DNA of 9,221 nucleotides, taken from contig DAWL01000189.1 in NCBI GenBank assembly GCA_002505935.1, forward strand, positions 1-9,221, read 5' to 3'. Positions 1-6,781 of this stretch are shown piece by piece. This DNA is from Euryarchaeota archaeon UBA226. Its GTDB lineage: Archaea; Thermoplasmatota; Poseidoniia; Poseidoniales; Poseidoniaceae. A program made the translations under genes and the position numbers. Within the stretch, counting starts at the first letter, position 1, and each line of letters opens with the position of its first letter. The notes under the pieces were generated by a model, which worked only from the letters and a program-made list of their open reading frames with translations, was not told the DNA's origin and ran no database searches.

Positions 1-1
1 T

Positions 2-1690
2 GGATACTCCGGTAGTTCTGATATTCATTTAGCAGGAGATGGTTTGTCTTATGTTGTCTGGACAAGTAGGTTCACCAGTATGGATGGCTATACTATGACT
101 GAGTTGTTGTTTACAACAGTGGATGAAAAGGGACAATCTTCAGCGATACAGAAGTTGATGCCTGCATTGAAGCACAATGAGGGTGAATATTGGGGTCTGA
201 AGATAACCAGTGATGGTACTCAGGTTGTGATTGCAGGATACCATAGAGACATTTCAACAGGAGGAACATATCAGGATCTTACCAGTCTATTCTTGTTGTC
301 TACTAAGACCCCTTCCAATCCAGATACTTGGTTGTTGACGCGCAATGTCGTATCCTCGATAGATACTGCAAGTCACCTCGCAGACCCTCCAGCAGTAGGC
401 ATTGGTGAAGAGAAGATTCACATCCTATATCAAGCGAAGAGAGATGATACCACAGGTATCCAAAGAATGGGGTTGTTCTATGCTCATGGACGCCTAGGGG
501 AGTCTTCTTGGTCATTCCAGACTGCAGTTGGAGATGAGGCTAGCAAGCCCTCCTTAGTGGTCAAGACTATTTCCGGAGAGGATATTCTAATCGCTGCTTG
601 GAAGGAAGGCTCTGGTCTAGATGCCAAACTTGCCCATATTGTGAATGATGGTTCATGGTCAATCGAAGAGCCATACAGGGATTCTGCGGTAGGTATGTCA
701 AATGTACTGTTAATCGATTTGGGCGATAAGGTGCAGGTGGTTCACGATATGGTCGATGTCTATGGAGATGCGATATCATACGGTGTGTTCAACAGTTTGT
801 CAGTTGGCCAAGCCGCATCTCTATCATCTAATTTAGTGGAAGGAAGTCTAGTTATTGGTGGTTCTTCTCATGATGGTTCTCAAATTGTTATGGTGGATCG
901 ATTCGGAGATTTCAGTCTAATAATTCTCGCCGATACCAATCCCACTAGGGATCCGGTAGAAGAACCAGGATTCTGGGAGTCATTGCTCGCACCCTTGCCC
1001 GGTGACGATGAGATGAAGAGGAATATTGCCATTGGAATAGGTGCCTCATTGATTCTTCTGTTCATAGCGGTCTCTATGGTGATTCGCAGGGCTGACCGTA
1101 GAGCTTTGCCAGCCAGAGTTGATTCTGAAAAGAAAGAAGAGGATAAGGAAGAAGTTGAGATGTTGATTGAGGAGAGGGATCTCGAAGAAGATGTTGAACT
1201 TGAGGTATCCTTGGATAAACAGGAAGATGATATTCCAGTAGCCGAAGAGAAGTCCTTGAAGGAGGACCTCGATAAAGCGGCGGAAGGAGACGAGGCCAGC
1301 GAGCGGTTGAAGCGTAGAATGCAGAGGGTCAAAGAAGCAGAATATGCAGAGAAGGGTTTGCCCCTACCTCCTGTTCTTGATGGTCTTCCTTTGCCTCCAC
1401 CTCCAGAAACTTTGGGCAAAGAAGCAACCACCGATGTGGAAACTGCTCTTTCTGCCAAAGAATTACCAAAGATCGATGGTATGGGCTTACCTCCCCCTCC
1501 CGGAGCGATGAGTGCACCAGTTATGCCACAGTTCGGAGACCTACCTCCCCCACCAATGCCTGGAGCCGAGGGTTTGCCGCTACTAGATAGACAGGCCAAA
1601 TGCGAGGATTGTGATGTGGAATTCACCGTGAGGGACCTGACAAGGAAACGGGTCAAGTGCCCAGTTTGTAATTCACCAATTGAACTCTGA
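2..1690 (+). CDS. Membrane-anchored surface protein, beta-propeller-like ectodomain, Pro-rich tail and C-terminal zinc ribbon (5' partial)
   Basis: The reading frame is open to the left edge (562 residues visible), so the start and any signal peptide lie outside the window; the TTG at 44 is probably internal. The ectodomain (to about 1000) has recurring beta-rich units of the type 'Pro-x-hydrophobic ... hydrophobic-Tyr/Trp ... Trp', for example around 395-600, resembling sialidase/BNR-type propeller blades. One membrane helix follows at about 1025-1084 (NIAIGIGASLILLFIAVSMV), then Arg-rich residues, which places the C-terminus in the cytoplasm. The tail has an acidic Glu/Lys/Asp segment, probably helical (about 1121-1350), four to five Leu-Pro-rich motifs, and a Cys-x2-Cys-x15-Cys-x2-Cys zinc ribbon (codons 1601-1669). 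It lies just before the glmU-like gene and is presumably cotranscribed. The ligand and role are unknown; a surface sensor or scaffold is inferred, not shown. Confidence 0.85.
   Translation, partial: GYSGSSDIHLAGDGLSYVVWTSRFTSMDGYTMTELLFTTVDEKGQSSAIQKLMPALKHNEGEYWGLKITSDGTQVVIAGYHRDISTGGTYQDLTSLFLLSTKTPSNPDTWLLTRNVVSSIDTASHLADPPAVGIGEEKIHILYQAKRDDTTGIQRMGLFYAHGRLGESSWSFQTAVGDEASKPSLVVKTISGEDILIAAWKEGSGLDAKLAHIVNDGSWSIEEPYRDSAVGMSNVLLIDLGDKVQVVHDMVDVYGDAISYGVFNSLSVGQAASLSSNLVEGSLVIGGSSHDGSQIVMVDRFGDFSLIILADTNPTRDPVEEPGFWESLLAPLPGDDEMKRNIAIGIGASLILLFIAVSMVIRRADRRALPARVDSEKKEEDKEEVEMLIEERDLEEDVELEVSLDKQEDDIPVAEEKSLKEDLDKAAEGDEASERLKRRMQRVKEAEYAEKGLPLPPVLDGLPLPPPPETLGKEATTDVETALSAKELPKIDGMGLPPPPGAMSAPVMPQFGDLPPPPMPGAEGLPLLDRQAKCEDCDVEFTVRDLTRKRVKCPVCNSPIEL
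1355..1582 (+). repeat. Proline-rich repeat tract in the cytoplasmic tail
   Basis: This coding segment carries degenerate copies of Gly/Asp-Leu-Pro-Leu-Pro-Pro or Gly-Leu-Pro-Pro-Pro-Pro (near 1355, 1376, 1481, 1535 and 1571), separated by spacers of different length. The DNA shows matching C-rich 'cctcc/ccacc' strings. It links the acidic segment to the zinc ribbon and is likely a flexible or partner-binding linker. Confidence 0.6.
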
Positions 1691-1693
1691 GGT
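1689..1693 (+). promoter_or_regulatory. Shine-Dalgarno site that favours the ATG at 1700
   Basis: GAGGT overlaps the upstream stop codon (TGA, 1688-1690). It touches the ATG at 1694 (spacing 0) but stands 6 bases before the ATG at 1700, a normal spacing. This supports the second ATG as the start of the glmU-like gene. Confidence 0.55.
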
Positions 1694-1699
1694 ATGAGT

Positions 1700-2917
1700 A
1701 TGAAAGCGATTGTTCTGGCTGCAGGGAGAGGTTCTCGCCTCGGCGGCTTGACAGACAGTCGTAGCAAAGTCATGCTACCAGTTGCAGGCAGACCAATCAT
1801 CGAATGGATGCTCAGCGAGTTAGCCGATGCAGGTATTGAGGAGGCCACGATTGTACATGGTTATGCGGGCTCAAGGATTCTAACGAATCTTGGAAGTGGA
1901 AAGGGAGTTGGATTAAAGTTGAAATTCATTGAACAAACATCTCCACATGGGTCTTTGGGTGCGGCCTTGGATGCGCTTTCAGCAATGTCATTGGACGAAG
2001 ATGTTTTGATTCTTAATGGAGATAACATCGTCTCTTCTTCGGCGATAAAGAGGTTGATTCAGTCTGAATCTGCAAGCCTATTGGTTGCAGAACATGAAAA
2101 TCCACAGGAGTACGGAGTGGTCACCCTAAACGGAGATGTTATCGAAGAAATTCAGGAGAAGCCTGCTTCACATGAGGTGGTTGGCCGAGTGGTTAGTACA
2201 GGTGCCCTTCGTTGCCCAGTACTATGGCGCGAGACATTTGAGAAAACGGTAAAAACGGGGTTGACAGGAATACCGGATGCTATCAGAAATCTTCTCGAAG
2301 AGGATGTGGAGATTAAGGCGATAAGGACTGATACATGGGTAGACGTAGATCACCCATGGGATCTTATCGACATGAATGCCATATTACTCGATAGGGTGAA
2401 CAGTAGTATTAGTCCAGCAGCAGAGATTCACCCCTCGGCTGTGTTAAGTGGAAATGTGCACATATCGGAGGGTTGTATAATCCGTTCGGGCACTGTTATT
2501 GAGGGTCCGGTTCACATCGGTCCAAATTGTGACATCGGTCCAATGGCTGTAGTTACTGGTTCAACTACTATTGCAGCAGGAACTCGAATAGGTCCTTTTT
2601 GTCGTATTCGGTCATCTTTCTTGATGGAGGATGTTCAGGTTGATTCGGGTTCTTGGTTGCAGAGGTCTGTGATCGGCCCTGCTACCGTGTTGCGTAGCCA
2701 TCTTAATGTCGATGTTGGGGAAACACAGAAAATTGGGACCTCGGGTGAGATTCACGTGCGACGCCTTGGATTGGTGACTGGAGAGGCCTGTACTTTGGGC
2801 CATGGAGTTGTAACTGCGCCAGGAACAATACTTGGTTCTCAAGTGGTAGTCGAACGTCGTAGCAGAGTTTCAGGAGAACATCCTAGCGGCGCTGAAATAA
2901 GTTCAGGAGGAGTTTGA
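1700..2917 (+). CDS. glmU: GlmU-like sugar-1-phosphate nucleotidylyltransferase with left-handed beta-helix domain
   Basis: This 405-residue protein has the length of archaeal bifunctional GlmU-type enzymes, which form UDP-GlcNAc from glucosamine-1-phosphate via acetylation and uridylylation in the cytoplasm. The N-terminal Rossmann-like domain (about 1-235) begins MKAIVLAAGRGSRL, the nucleotide-binding loop, followed by Ser-Lys (K23), LPVAGRP, the metal-binding Asn-Gly-Asp (106-108), Glu-Lys-Pro (153-155) and a Trp-Val-Asp-Val-Asp-x-Pro-Trp segment near 213-221. From about 242 to the end, hexapeptide repeats of the Ile-Gly-Pro type indicate a left-handed beta-helix. The start at 1700 is chosen for its Shine-Dalgarno spacing and because family members begin with this motif; ATG 1694 would add two residues. 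The gene is coupled to glmS: its TGA directly touches the glmS ATG. The usual acetyltransferase signature is not recognisable in the helix, so the second activity is doubtful, and another sugar-phosphate substrate is possible. Confidence 0.85.
   Translation: MKAIVLAAGRGSRLGGLTDSRSKVMLPVAGRPIIEWMLSELADAGIEEATIVHGYAGSRILTNLGSGKGVGLKLKFIEQTSPHGSLGAALDALSAMSLDEDVLILNGDNIVSSSAIKRLIQSESASLLVAEHENPQEYGVVTLNGDVIEEIQEKPASHEVVGRVVSTGALRCPVLWRETFEKTVKTGLTGIPDAIRNLLEEDVEIKAIRTDTWVDVDHPWDLIDMNAILLDRVNSSISPAAEIHPSAVLSGNVHISEGCIIRSGTVIEGPVHIGPNCDIGPMAVVTGSTTIAAGTRIGPFCRIRSSFLMEDVQVDSGSWLQRSVIGPATVLRSHLNVDVGETQKIGTSGEIHVRRLGLVTGEACTLGHGVVTAPGTILGSQVVVERRSRVSGEHPSGAEISSGGV
2905..2910 (+). promoter_or_regulatory. 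Strong Shine-Dalgarno site for glmS
   Basis: AGGAGG lies 7 bases before the glmS ATG, inside the last codons of the upstream gene. It fixes the start at 2918 and indicates efficient initiation within an operon. Confidence 0.8.
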
Positions 2918-4762
2918 ATGTGCGGAATTATTGGAATAACTGGTGACAAAGAAGGGATGGTTTCGCGTCTGATGGCTGGATTAACCAAGATGGAGTATCG
3001 TGGCTATGATTCTGCGGGCGTCTGTATTTCGCATCCGGAGGGACTTGATGTCAAGAGGTCTGAGGGCGTTCTAGATAATCTCAAGGAAACGGTCAAAGAT
3101 ATGAAAGATGGAACTTGTGGGATTGCCCACACTCGTTGGGCTACTCATGGTCCCCCTACAGAGGAGAATGCACATCCACATTGTGACCCTCAATTTCGAG
3201 TGGCTGTCGTTCATAATGGAATTATCGAGAATGAAGTACAGTTGAGACAGATACTGATCGAAGCGAATAACAATGATTGCTTCAAATCAGAGACAGATAC
3301 TGAATTGGTAGCACACGTTTTGGCGCAGGAACTGGATGCAGAATGTGGTGATGTGGTTCCTGATGATGAACAATTGTTGGCAGCTTGGAGACGTTCACTA
3401 GATCGATTCGATGGTAGTTTCAGTTTAGCAGCAGTGGTCAAAGGGAGGAGTGATGTCATTCTAGTTGCCCGTTCCTTCTCTCCATTGATTCTCGCGCATA
3501 ATGAGGCGGGTTTCCTTGCAAGCGACGTATCTTGTCTAGTGGGTATGGTCAAGGAGGTCTGCTTTATCGAAGATGGAGATTGGGGATTGTTGCATAAGGA
3601 CCGAATGGAATTGTTTGATTCAGAGGGTAATCCTGTCTCGAGGAAGTCCACAAAATTACAGTGGAATGAAGAGGATGCAGAATTAGGTGGTTGGCCCACA
3701 TTTATGCTCAAGGAGATTAACGAACAACCTGCGGTTGTAAGGGCATGTCTACAAGGAAGGTTGAGTAGAGAGGCATTGCGAGGTGTGAAAATTCCTTACA
3801 AACCTGATTTGGTTCGAATCATTGCTTGTGGTACAGCCTTCCACGCTGGAATGATGGCTCGGCACTACATAGAGGAATTATCCGGTATTCCATGTATTGT
3901 TGACCATGCACACGAATTCCGCTATGGTACTCCTGCTGGCCCTAAGGCCCTAGTACTTGGAGTCAGTCAATCGGGTGAGACCGCAGATACGCTTGCGGGT
4001 CTGATGACTGCACAGGAACGTGGTTATCCAACTCTTTCAATAGTTAATGTTGAGACCAGCACAATCGCCCGTCAGAGCGATGCGATTCTTGGGATAAGAG
4101 CGGGCCCAGAGATTGGAGTCGCTTCGACAAAAGCATTCACCGGTCAAGTTCTTGGAGGATTGTTGGTCGCTCTCAGGCTTGGTAGGTTAACCAATAAGGT
4201 GCATACTGAAGAGTTAGCAGTGATTAGTAATGCAGCGCGCCGTTTCCCTAATGCGATGGAGAGATTGCTGGCCTCAACCCAGTTAGAACAGGGTTTGAAG
4301 CGGGCTCGTAGGTTGTTCCATGACAAGAATCATGCATTCTTCCTCGGTAGGAATTCATCCTATCCTATCGCTCTTGAGGGGGCACTGAAATTGAAGGAGA
4401 TTTCGTACATTCATGCTGAGGGATATGCGGGTGGCGAGTTGAAACACGGACCGTTAGCACTGATTGAAGATGGTACGCCAGTAGTGGTAATTTCCTCTGA
4501 AGGTATCATCCAACAGAAGTTGTTCGGGAATGCACGCGAAGTTTCCGCTAGAGGAGCAAGAGTGATCATGATTGCAGTCGAGGGTGATGAAGAGGCTGCG
4601 GCTCATGCAGATGTAGTCATTACAGTTCCCAAGACCCATCCCTTGTTGCAGCCAATAATGCACAATGTAGTATGCCAACTATTGTCCTACCACGTAGCCA
4701 TGGACAGAGATTGTAATGTTGACAGGCCTCGGAACTTAGCCAAGTCCGTTACTGTGGAATGA
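2918..4762 (+). CDS. glmS: Glutamine--fructose-6-phosphate aminotransferase (isomerizing)
   Basis: GlmS makes glucosamine-6-phosphate from fructose-6-phosphate and glutamine, the committed step of amino-sugar synthesis. The protein is 614 residues (E. coli about 609) and looks intact. The N-terminal glutaminase domain begins MCGIIGI with the catalytic Cys2, followed by YRGYDSAG (27-34), HTRWATHG (71-78) with Arg73, His-Asn-Gly (99-101) and Asp127. Two SIS sugar-isomerase domains follow: CGTAFHAG (304-311), the phosphate-binding SQSGET (350-355), and ASTKAFTGQ (402-410). The isomerase motif LEGALKLKEISYIHAEGY carries Glu487, Lys491 and Glu494, then ELKHGPLAL with His510. The C-terminus, with Lys609 in NLAKSVTVE, is canonical. 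It is the last gene of the plus-strand operon; its stop directly abuts the stop of the opposing gene. Product and start are both well supported. Confidence 0.98.
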   Translation: MCGIIGITGDKEGMVSRLMAGLTKMEYRGYDSAGVCISHPEGLDVKRSEGVLDNLKETVKDMKDGTCGIAHTRWATHGPPTEENAHPHCDPQFRVAVVHNGIIENEVQLRQILIEANNNDCFKSETDTELVAHVLAQELDAECGDVVPDDEQLLAAWRRSLDRFDGSFSLAAVVKGRSDVILVARSFSPLILAHNEAGFLASDVSCLVGMVKEVCFIEDGDWGLLHKDRMELFDSEGNPVSRKSTKLQWNEEDAELGGWPTFMLKEINEQPAVVRACLQGRLSREALRGVKIPYKPDLVRIIACGTAFHAGMMARHYIEELSGIPCIVDHAHEFRYGTPAGPKALVLGVSQSGETADTLAGLMTAQERGYPTLSIVNVETSTIARQSDAILGIRAGPEIGVASTKAFTGQVLGGLLVALRLGRLTNKVHTEELAVISNAARRFPNAMERLLASTQLEQGLKRARRLFHDKNHAFFLGRNSSYPIALEGALKLKEISYIHAEGYAGGELKHGPLALIEDGTPVVVISSEGIIQQKLFGNAREVSARGARVIMIAVEGDEEAAAHADVVITVPKTHPLLQPIMHNVVCQLLSYHVAMDRDCNVDRPRNLAKSVTVE

Positions 4763-5485
4763 TTATTCACCAATCTTGAATCTCTGTTTCTCAGAGAGCC
4801 ATGTGAATGATTTGTAGCCTAACATGTGTTGAGTATGTCGCATCTTAACGACTCCTAGTTTCCTAGTTATCTGGTCTTCTTTGCGATCCATTACCAGATG
4901 AATCACTCCATCTGAGAGATAATCTTCAACTCCATGGTCTCCGAATTGCTTATGATCATCTCCAGTCATTTCACAGATGAAGAAAGAAGTCAATTGCAGA
5001 CGACGGACCGCTTCGAACAAACGGAAGATTTCATCGCGAGGGTTTTCCATCTTGGTCAAGGTGAAAAATGCGCCGAGACTGTCGAAAATTAGGGTTTCAA
5101 AACCGATGCTTTGGCGGTAGTTCGCTAATTGCTTGATTAGTTGCCCCATCCAATCGACTCTACCAGACATGCCTTGTTCGTCTAATTGCACTCTGAGGTC
5201 TGCTAGGTCGATGATAGCAATGCGATTACGGACTCTAGGGTCATCAACGTTCATTCCCATTCCAGCCATGTGTGAACGTAGGCTGTCCTTACCCTGTTCT
5301 AGGGTGACATAGATGCCCGAAGAATCACCGTGAAGCACGTCATTGTAAAGCATGGAGAAGGTCAGGCTGGACTTCATCGAACCGCTGGCTCCAGCAACCA
5401 AACAGATGTGTCCCTTTGGGATGCCACCCTGCATGTTCTCATCCAGTCCGATAACATGGGTTGGTATTCTTCCACGAGTTTCCAT
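4763..5485 (-). CDS. KaiC-like RecA-superfamily ATPase
   Basis: This 240-residue single-domain protein belongs to the KaiC-like branch of the RecA/RadA fold, ATPases often annotated as signal-transduction proteins; the specific role is unknown. From the chosen Met: a family-typical opening (IPTHVIGLDENMQGGIPKGH), Walker A-like GASGSMKSS (32-40), YVTLEQ with the likely catalytic Glu63, Walker B LIFDS with Asp135, then a KaiC-type tail 'LSDGVIHLVM ... RKLGVVKMRHTQH'. The Walker A motif has Met where Gly normally precedes the Lys. The start is placed at ATG 5485 because homology-like sequence begins there; the same frame reaches a TTG at 5548 but that extension (21 residues) has no Met and looks unlike the family. 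No clear Shine-Dalgarno site is seen, so a short-leader transcript is possible. It is convergent with glmS, with no bases between the stops. Confidence 0.85.
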   Translation of the reverse strand: METRGRIPTHVIGLDENMQGGIPKGHICLVAGASGSMKSSLTFSMLYNDVLHGDSSGIYVTLEQGKDSLRSHMAGMGMNVDDPRVRNRIAIIDLADLRVQLDEQGMSGRVDWMGQLIKQLANYRQSIGFETLIFDSLGAFFTLTKMENPRDEIFRLFEAVRRLQLTSFFICEMTGDDHKQFGDHGVEDYLSDGVIHLVMDRKEDQITRKLGVVKMRHTQHMLGYKSFTWLSEKQRFKIGE

Positions 5486-5596
5486 TGAATCGCCATTCGG
5501 TCCACGCCACTTCAGATGATAAAACCGACCCTGTAAGGAGCACCGCAATGGTCAACCATCCGCAAGCGAGATGTGCTTCATCATTCAGGCCCTGTT
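5486..5596. promoter_or_regulatory. Divergent intergenic region between the KaiC-like gene and maf
   Basis: This is the only sizeable non-coding gap in the window and should hold the start signals for both genes. On the minus strand, GTTTTATC (5518-5525) resembles a weak archaeal TATA box; with the usual spacing of about 26 bases it would start transcription a few bases before ATG 5485. No AT-rich box is evident at the right distance for maf on the plus strand. A hyphenated inverted repeat (ATGGT-CA-ACCAT, 5548-5559) and a plus-strand AAGGAG (5535-5540) also lie here. Confidence 0.35.
5535..5540 (+). promoter_or_regulatory. Shine-Dalgarno-like AAGGAG upstream of a small ORF
   Basis: AAGGAG sits 7 bases before ATG 5548, an ideal spacing. 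It is 56 bases before the likely maf ATG (5597), too far to serve it directly. It may initiate a 27-codon leader ORF, or it may be chance. Confidence 0.35.
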
Positions 5597-5631
5597 ATGC
5601 CCCTTCGTCTTTGGCTCGCTTCAGCCTCTGA
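5548..5631 (+). CDS. Possible 27-codon leader ORF overlapping the 5' end of maf
   Basis: The ORF begins at an ATG with a well-placed AAGGAG and ends with TGA at 5629-5631, 35 bases inside maf in a different frame. The peptide (starting MVNHPQARCASSF) has no recognisable motif. If translated, it could couple ribosomes to the maf start, whose own Shine-Dalgarno site is weak. The lack of homology and the small size make chance quite possible. Confidence 0.25.
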   Translation: MVNHPQARCASSFRPCYAPSSLARFSL

Positions 5632-6262
5632 GAGGCGACGAAGCATGCTCCTGGAACAATTTGCCAACTTGGACATCAAGGCCGAACCAATTACCGGATT
5701 CAATGAGCCAAAAGTTTCCTCGATACCGGTCAGAGAACAGGTCAAAATGATATGTATGAGCAAGATGGTTGCAGCCTTGGAACGATGGCCGGAAGATTCC
5801 GATTGTCAGATTGTCATGGTTTCTGATACTTTGGTCGCAGATCCTGAAGACATCAATACCTCTTTGGGGCAGCCAGATGATGAGGTATCAGCCCTTTCGA
5901 TGTTGTCGCACTTGTCTGGAAGGATTCATTCTGTGTGGACTGCAACTTCTTTGCTGGTAAATGGAGAAATCGCCGCCGACTTGAGCGGGCAAGAAGAGAA
6001 TGAGGTATTAGTGCCCGATGGAAAGAAGGCTTGGATTTGGGTAGAACGGGCTTTGGTAGAAATCGAAGAATTGGATGCACATGCTCTGGATGACCTGATA
6101 CATAGTCAATCATGGAAAGGTAAGGCTGGAGGCTATGATTTGGCTGGGGCGATGTCAGAATATGCTCATCTGGTTGAAGGTGGAGAAGAGGTGGTTCTCG
6201 GAATCTCAACAATTTGCATAGAGACCCTTCATGAAATCATCGGTGCCAATCCTAACGAGTGA
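5597..6262 (+). CDS. maf: Maf-family nucleotide pyrophosphatase
   Basis: Maf proteins hydrolyse nucleoside triphosphates (dTTP/UTP or modified nucleotides) to monophosphates and pyrophosphate; some are linked to cell-division or septum phenotypes. This 221-residue cytoplasmic protein opens with LWLASASERRRSMLLEQ, the family's Ser-x-Ser-x-Arg-Arg loop at 8-13. It has the catalytic Asp in VMVSDTLVAD (Asp77), then LSGRIHSVWTATSLL (106-120) matching the 'LSGrtHxVxT' segment, and KAGGYDLAG (176-184), the Lys-Ala-Gly-x-Tyr motif. The ATG at 5597 is chosen because the family N-terminus starts there; GTG 5573 would add eight residues. It is slightly longer than usual (about 190-200). Gln92 replaces the Lys normally found before Pro ('GKP'). 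Its 3' end overlaps the opposing SepF-like gene by 34 bases. Which nucleotide it prefers cannot be told. Confidence 0.85.
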   Translation: MPLRLWLASASERRRSMLLEQFANLDIKAEPITGFNEPKVSSIPVREQVKMICMSKMVAALERWPEDSDCQIVMVSDTLVADPEDINTSLGQPDDEVSALSMLSHLSGRIHSVWTATSLLVNGEIAADLSGQEENEVLVPDGKKAWIWVERALVEIEELDAHALDDLIHSQSWKGKAGGYDLAGAMSEYAHLVEGGEEVVLGISTICIETLHEIIGANPNE

Positions 6263-6765
6263 TTGTTGATGTCGATGGTTATGCCTATTCCAGGCATCAA
6301 TAGGATTCGTTCTTCTTCGTCAAGAGAGAATGCTGGTAAAGACATCGAGTCGGCTAATTCTCGGAGTAGTCTTCTACAGGCATTCTGATGCGCATCCATG
6401 TGGACCAGATTACGTAAATCAACGATTAGTACATCCCCCTGATTGAGTCTGCTCTCCATCCCCTCCAAGGGAAGTCTGTGTCTATCGTCTGGAACGATAT
6501 AACGAAGTCCACGTTGAACCGTTGTCTCAGGGCCTCTGTTCTTCAGGTCCTTGTCTCCTAAATCATGAAACATTTCACCATCGGGAGTAGTTGGACCTTG
6601 CCATCTACCTAGCTTTTCTGGAGCCTTGTGGCTTTTCTTTGGTATTGGTTCATCGATTATCGGTTCAGGCCGTGTTTCAGGAGTGACTGGATTGTCCTTC
6701 TTTTTGCTGTTCTTCTCTGGGCCATCAGGGTCAGGTAGTCCAAAGAATTGCCAAAGATTTGCCAT
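6229..6765 (-). CDS. sepF: SepF-like cell division protein (DUF552 family)
   Basis: SepF tethers FtsZ to the membrane at the division site and is the likely FtsZ anchor in many archaea. The 178-residue product has the SepF layout: a short amphipathic N-terminus (MANLWQFFGLPD), fit for membrane binding; a long charged, Pro/Lys-rich disordered linker (about 12-80); and a C-terminal alpha/beta domain (about 85-166) with 'GDVLIVDLRNL' (110-120), a helix 'ACRRLLRELADSM' and a final strand 'RILLMPGIGITID', matching the SepF pattern 'VVVNL ... IFLCTP'. The start at ATG 6765 fits the amphipathic helix; the frame extends further upstream into the preceding gene, but that part looks meaningless. It lies 16 bases after the stop of the surface-protein gene, so the two are probably cotranscribed. 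The assignment rests on remembered family pattern and layout, so an unrelated protein with a similar fold remains possible. Confidence 0.65.
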   Translation of the reverse strand: MANLWQFFGLPDPDGPEKNSKKKDNPVTPETRPEPIIDEPIPKKSHKAPEKLGRWQGPTTPDGEMFHDLGDKDLKNRGPETTVQRGLRYIVPDDRHRLPLEGMESRLNQGDVLIVDLRNLVHMDAHQNACRRLLRELADSMSLPAFSLDEEERILLMPGIGITIDINNHSLGLAPMIS

Positions 6766-6781
6766 TTCAACCGAGTTCCCG

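Noticed and set aside
1355..1582. Proline-rich tract considered as a tandem DNA repeat or CRISPR-like array
   Set aside because: The copies are short, degenerate, unevenly spaced and in frame; they are protein linker repeats.
880..1848. Long minus-strand ORF of 322 residues opposite the first gene
   Set aside because: Its Ser/Pro/Gly-rich product mirrors the acidic and proline-rich codons of the plus-strand protein, with no domain. The plus strand has a membrane helix, a zinc ribbon and a coupled downstream gene.
3211..3711. 166-residue minus-strand ORF inside glmS
   Set aside because: It lies wholly opposite conserved GlmS sequence and has no recognisable motif.
5486..5548. N-terminal extension of the KaiC-like ATPase to a TTG at 5548
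   Set aside because: The family-like sequence begins at or just after the ATG at 5485, and the extension would consume the divergent promoter region.
5548..5640. A frameshift joining the ORF at 5548 to maf
   Set aside because: The maf N-terminus from ATG 5597 already matches the family start, so no coding sequence is missing.
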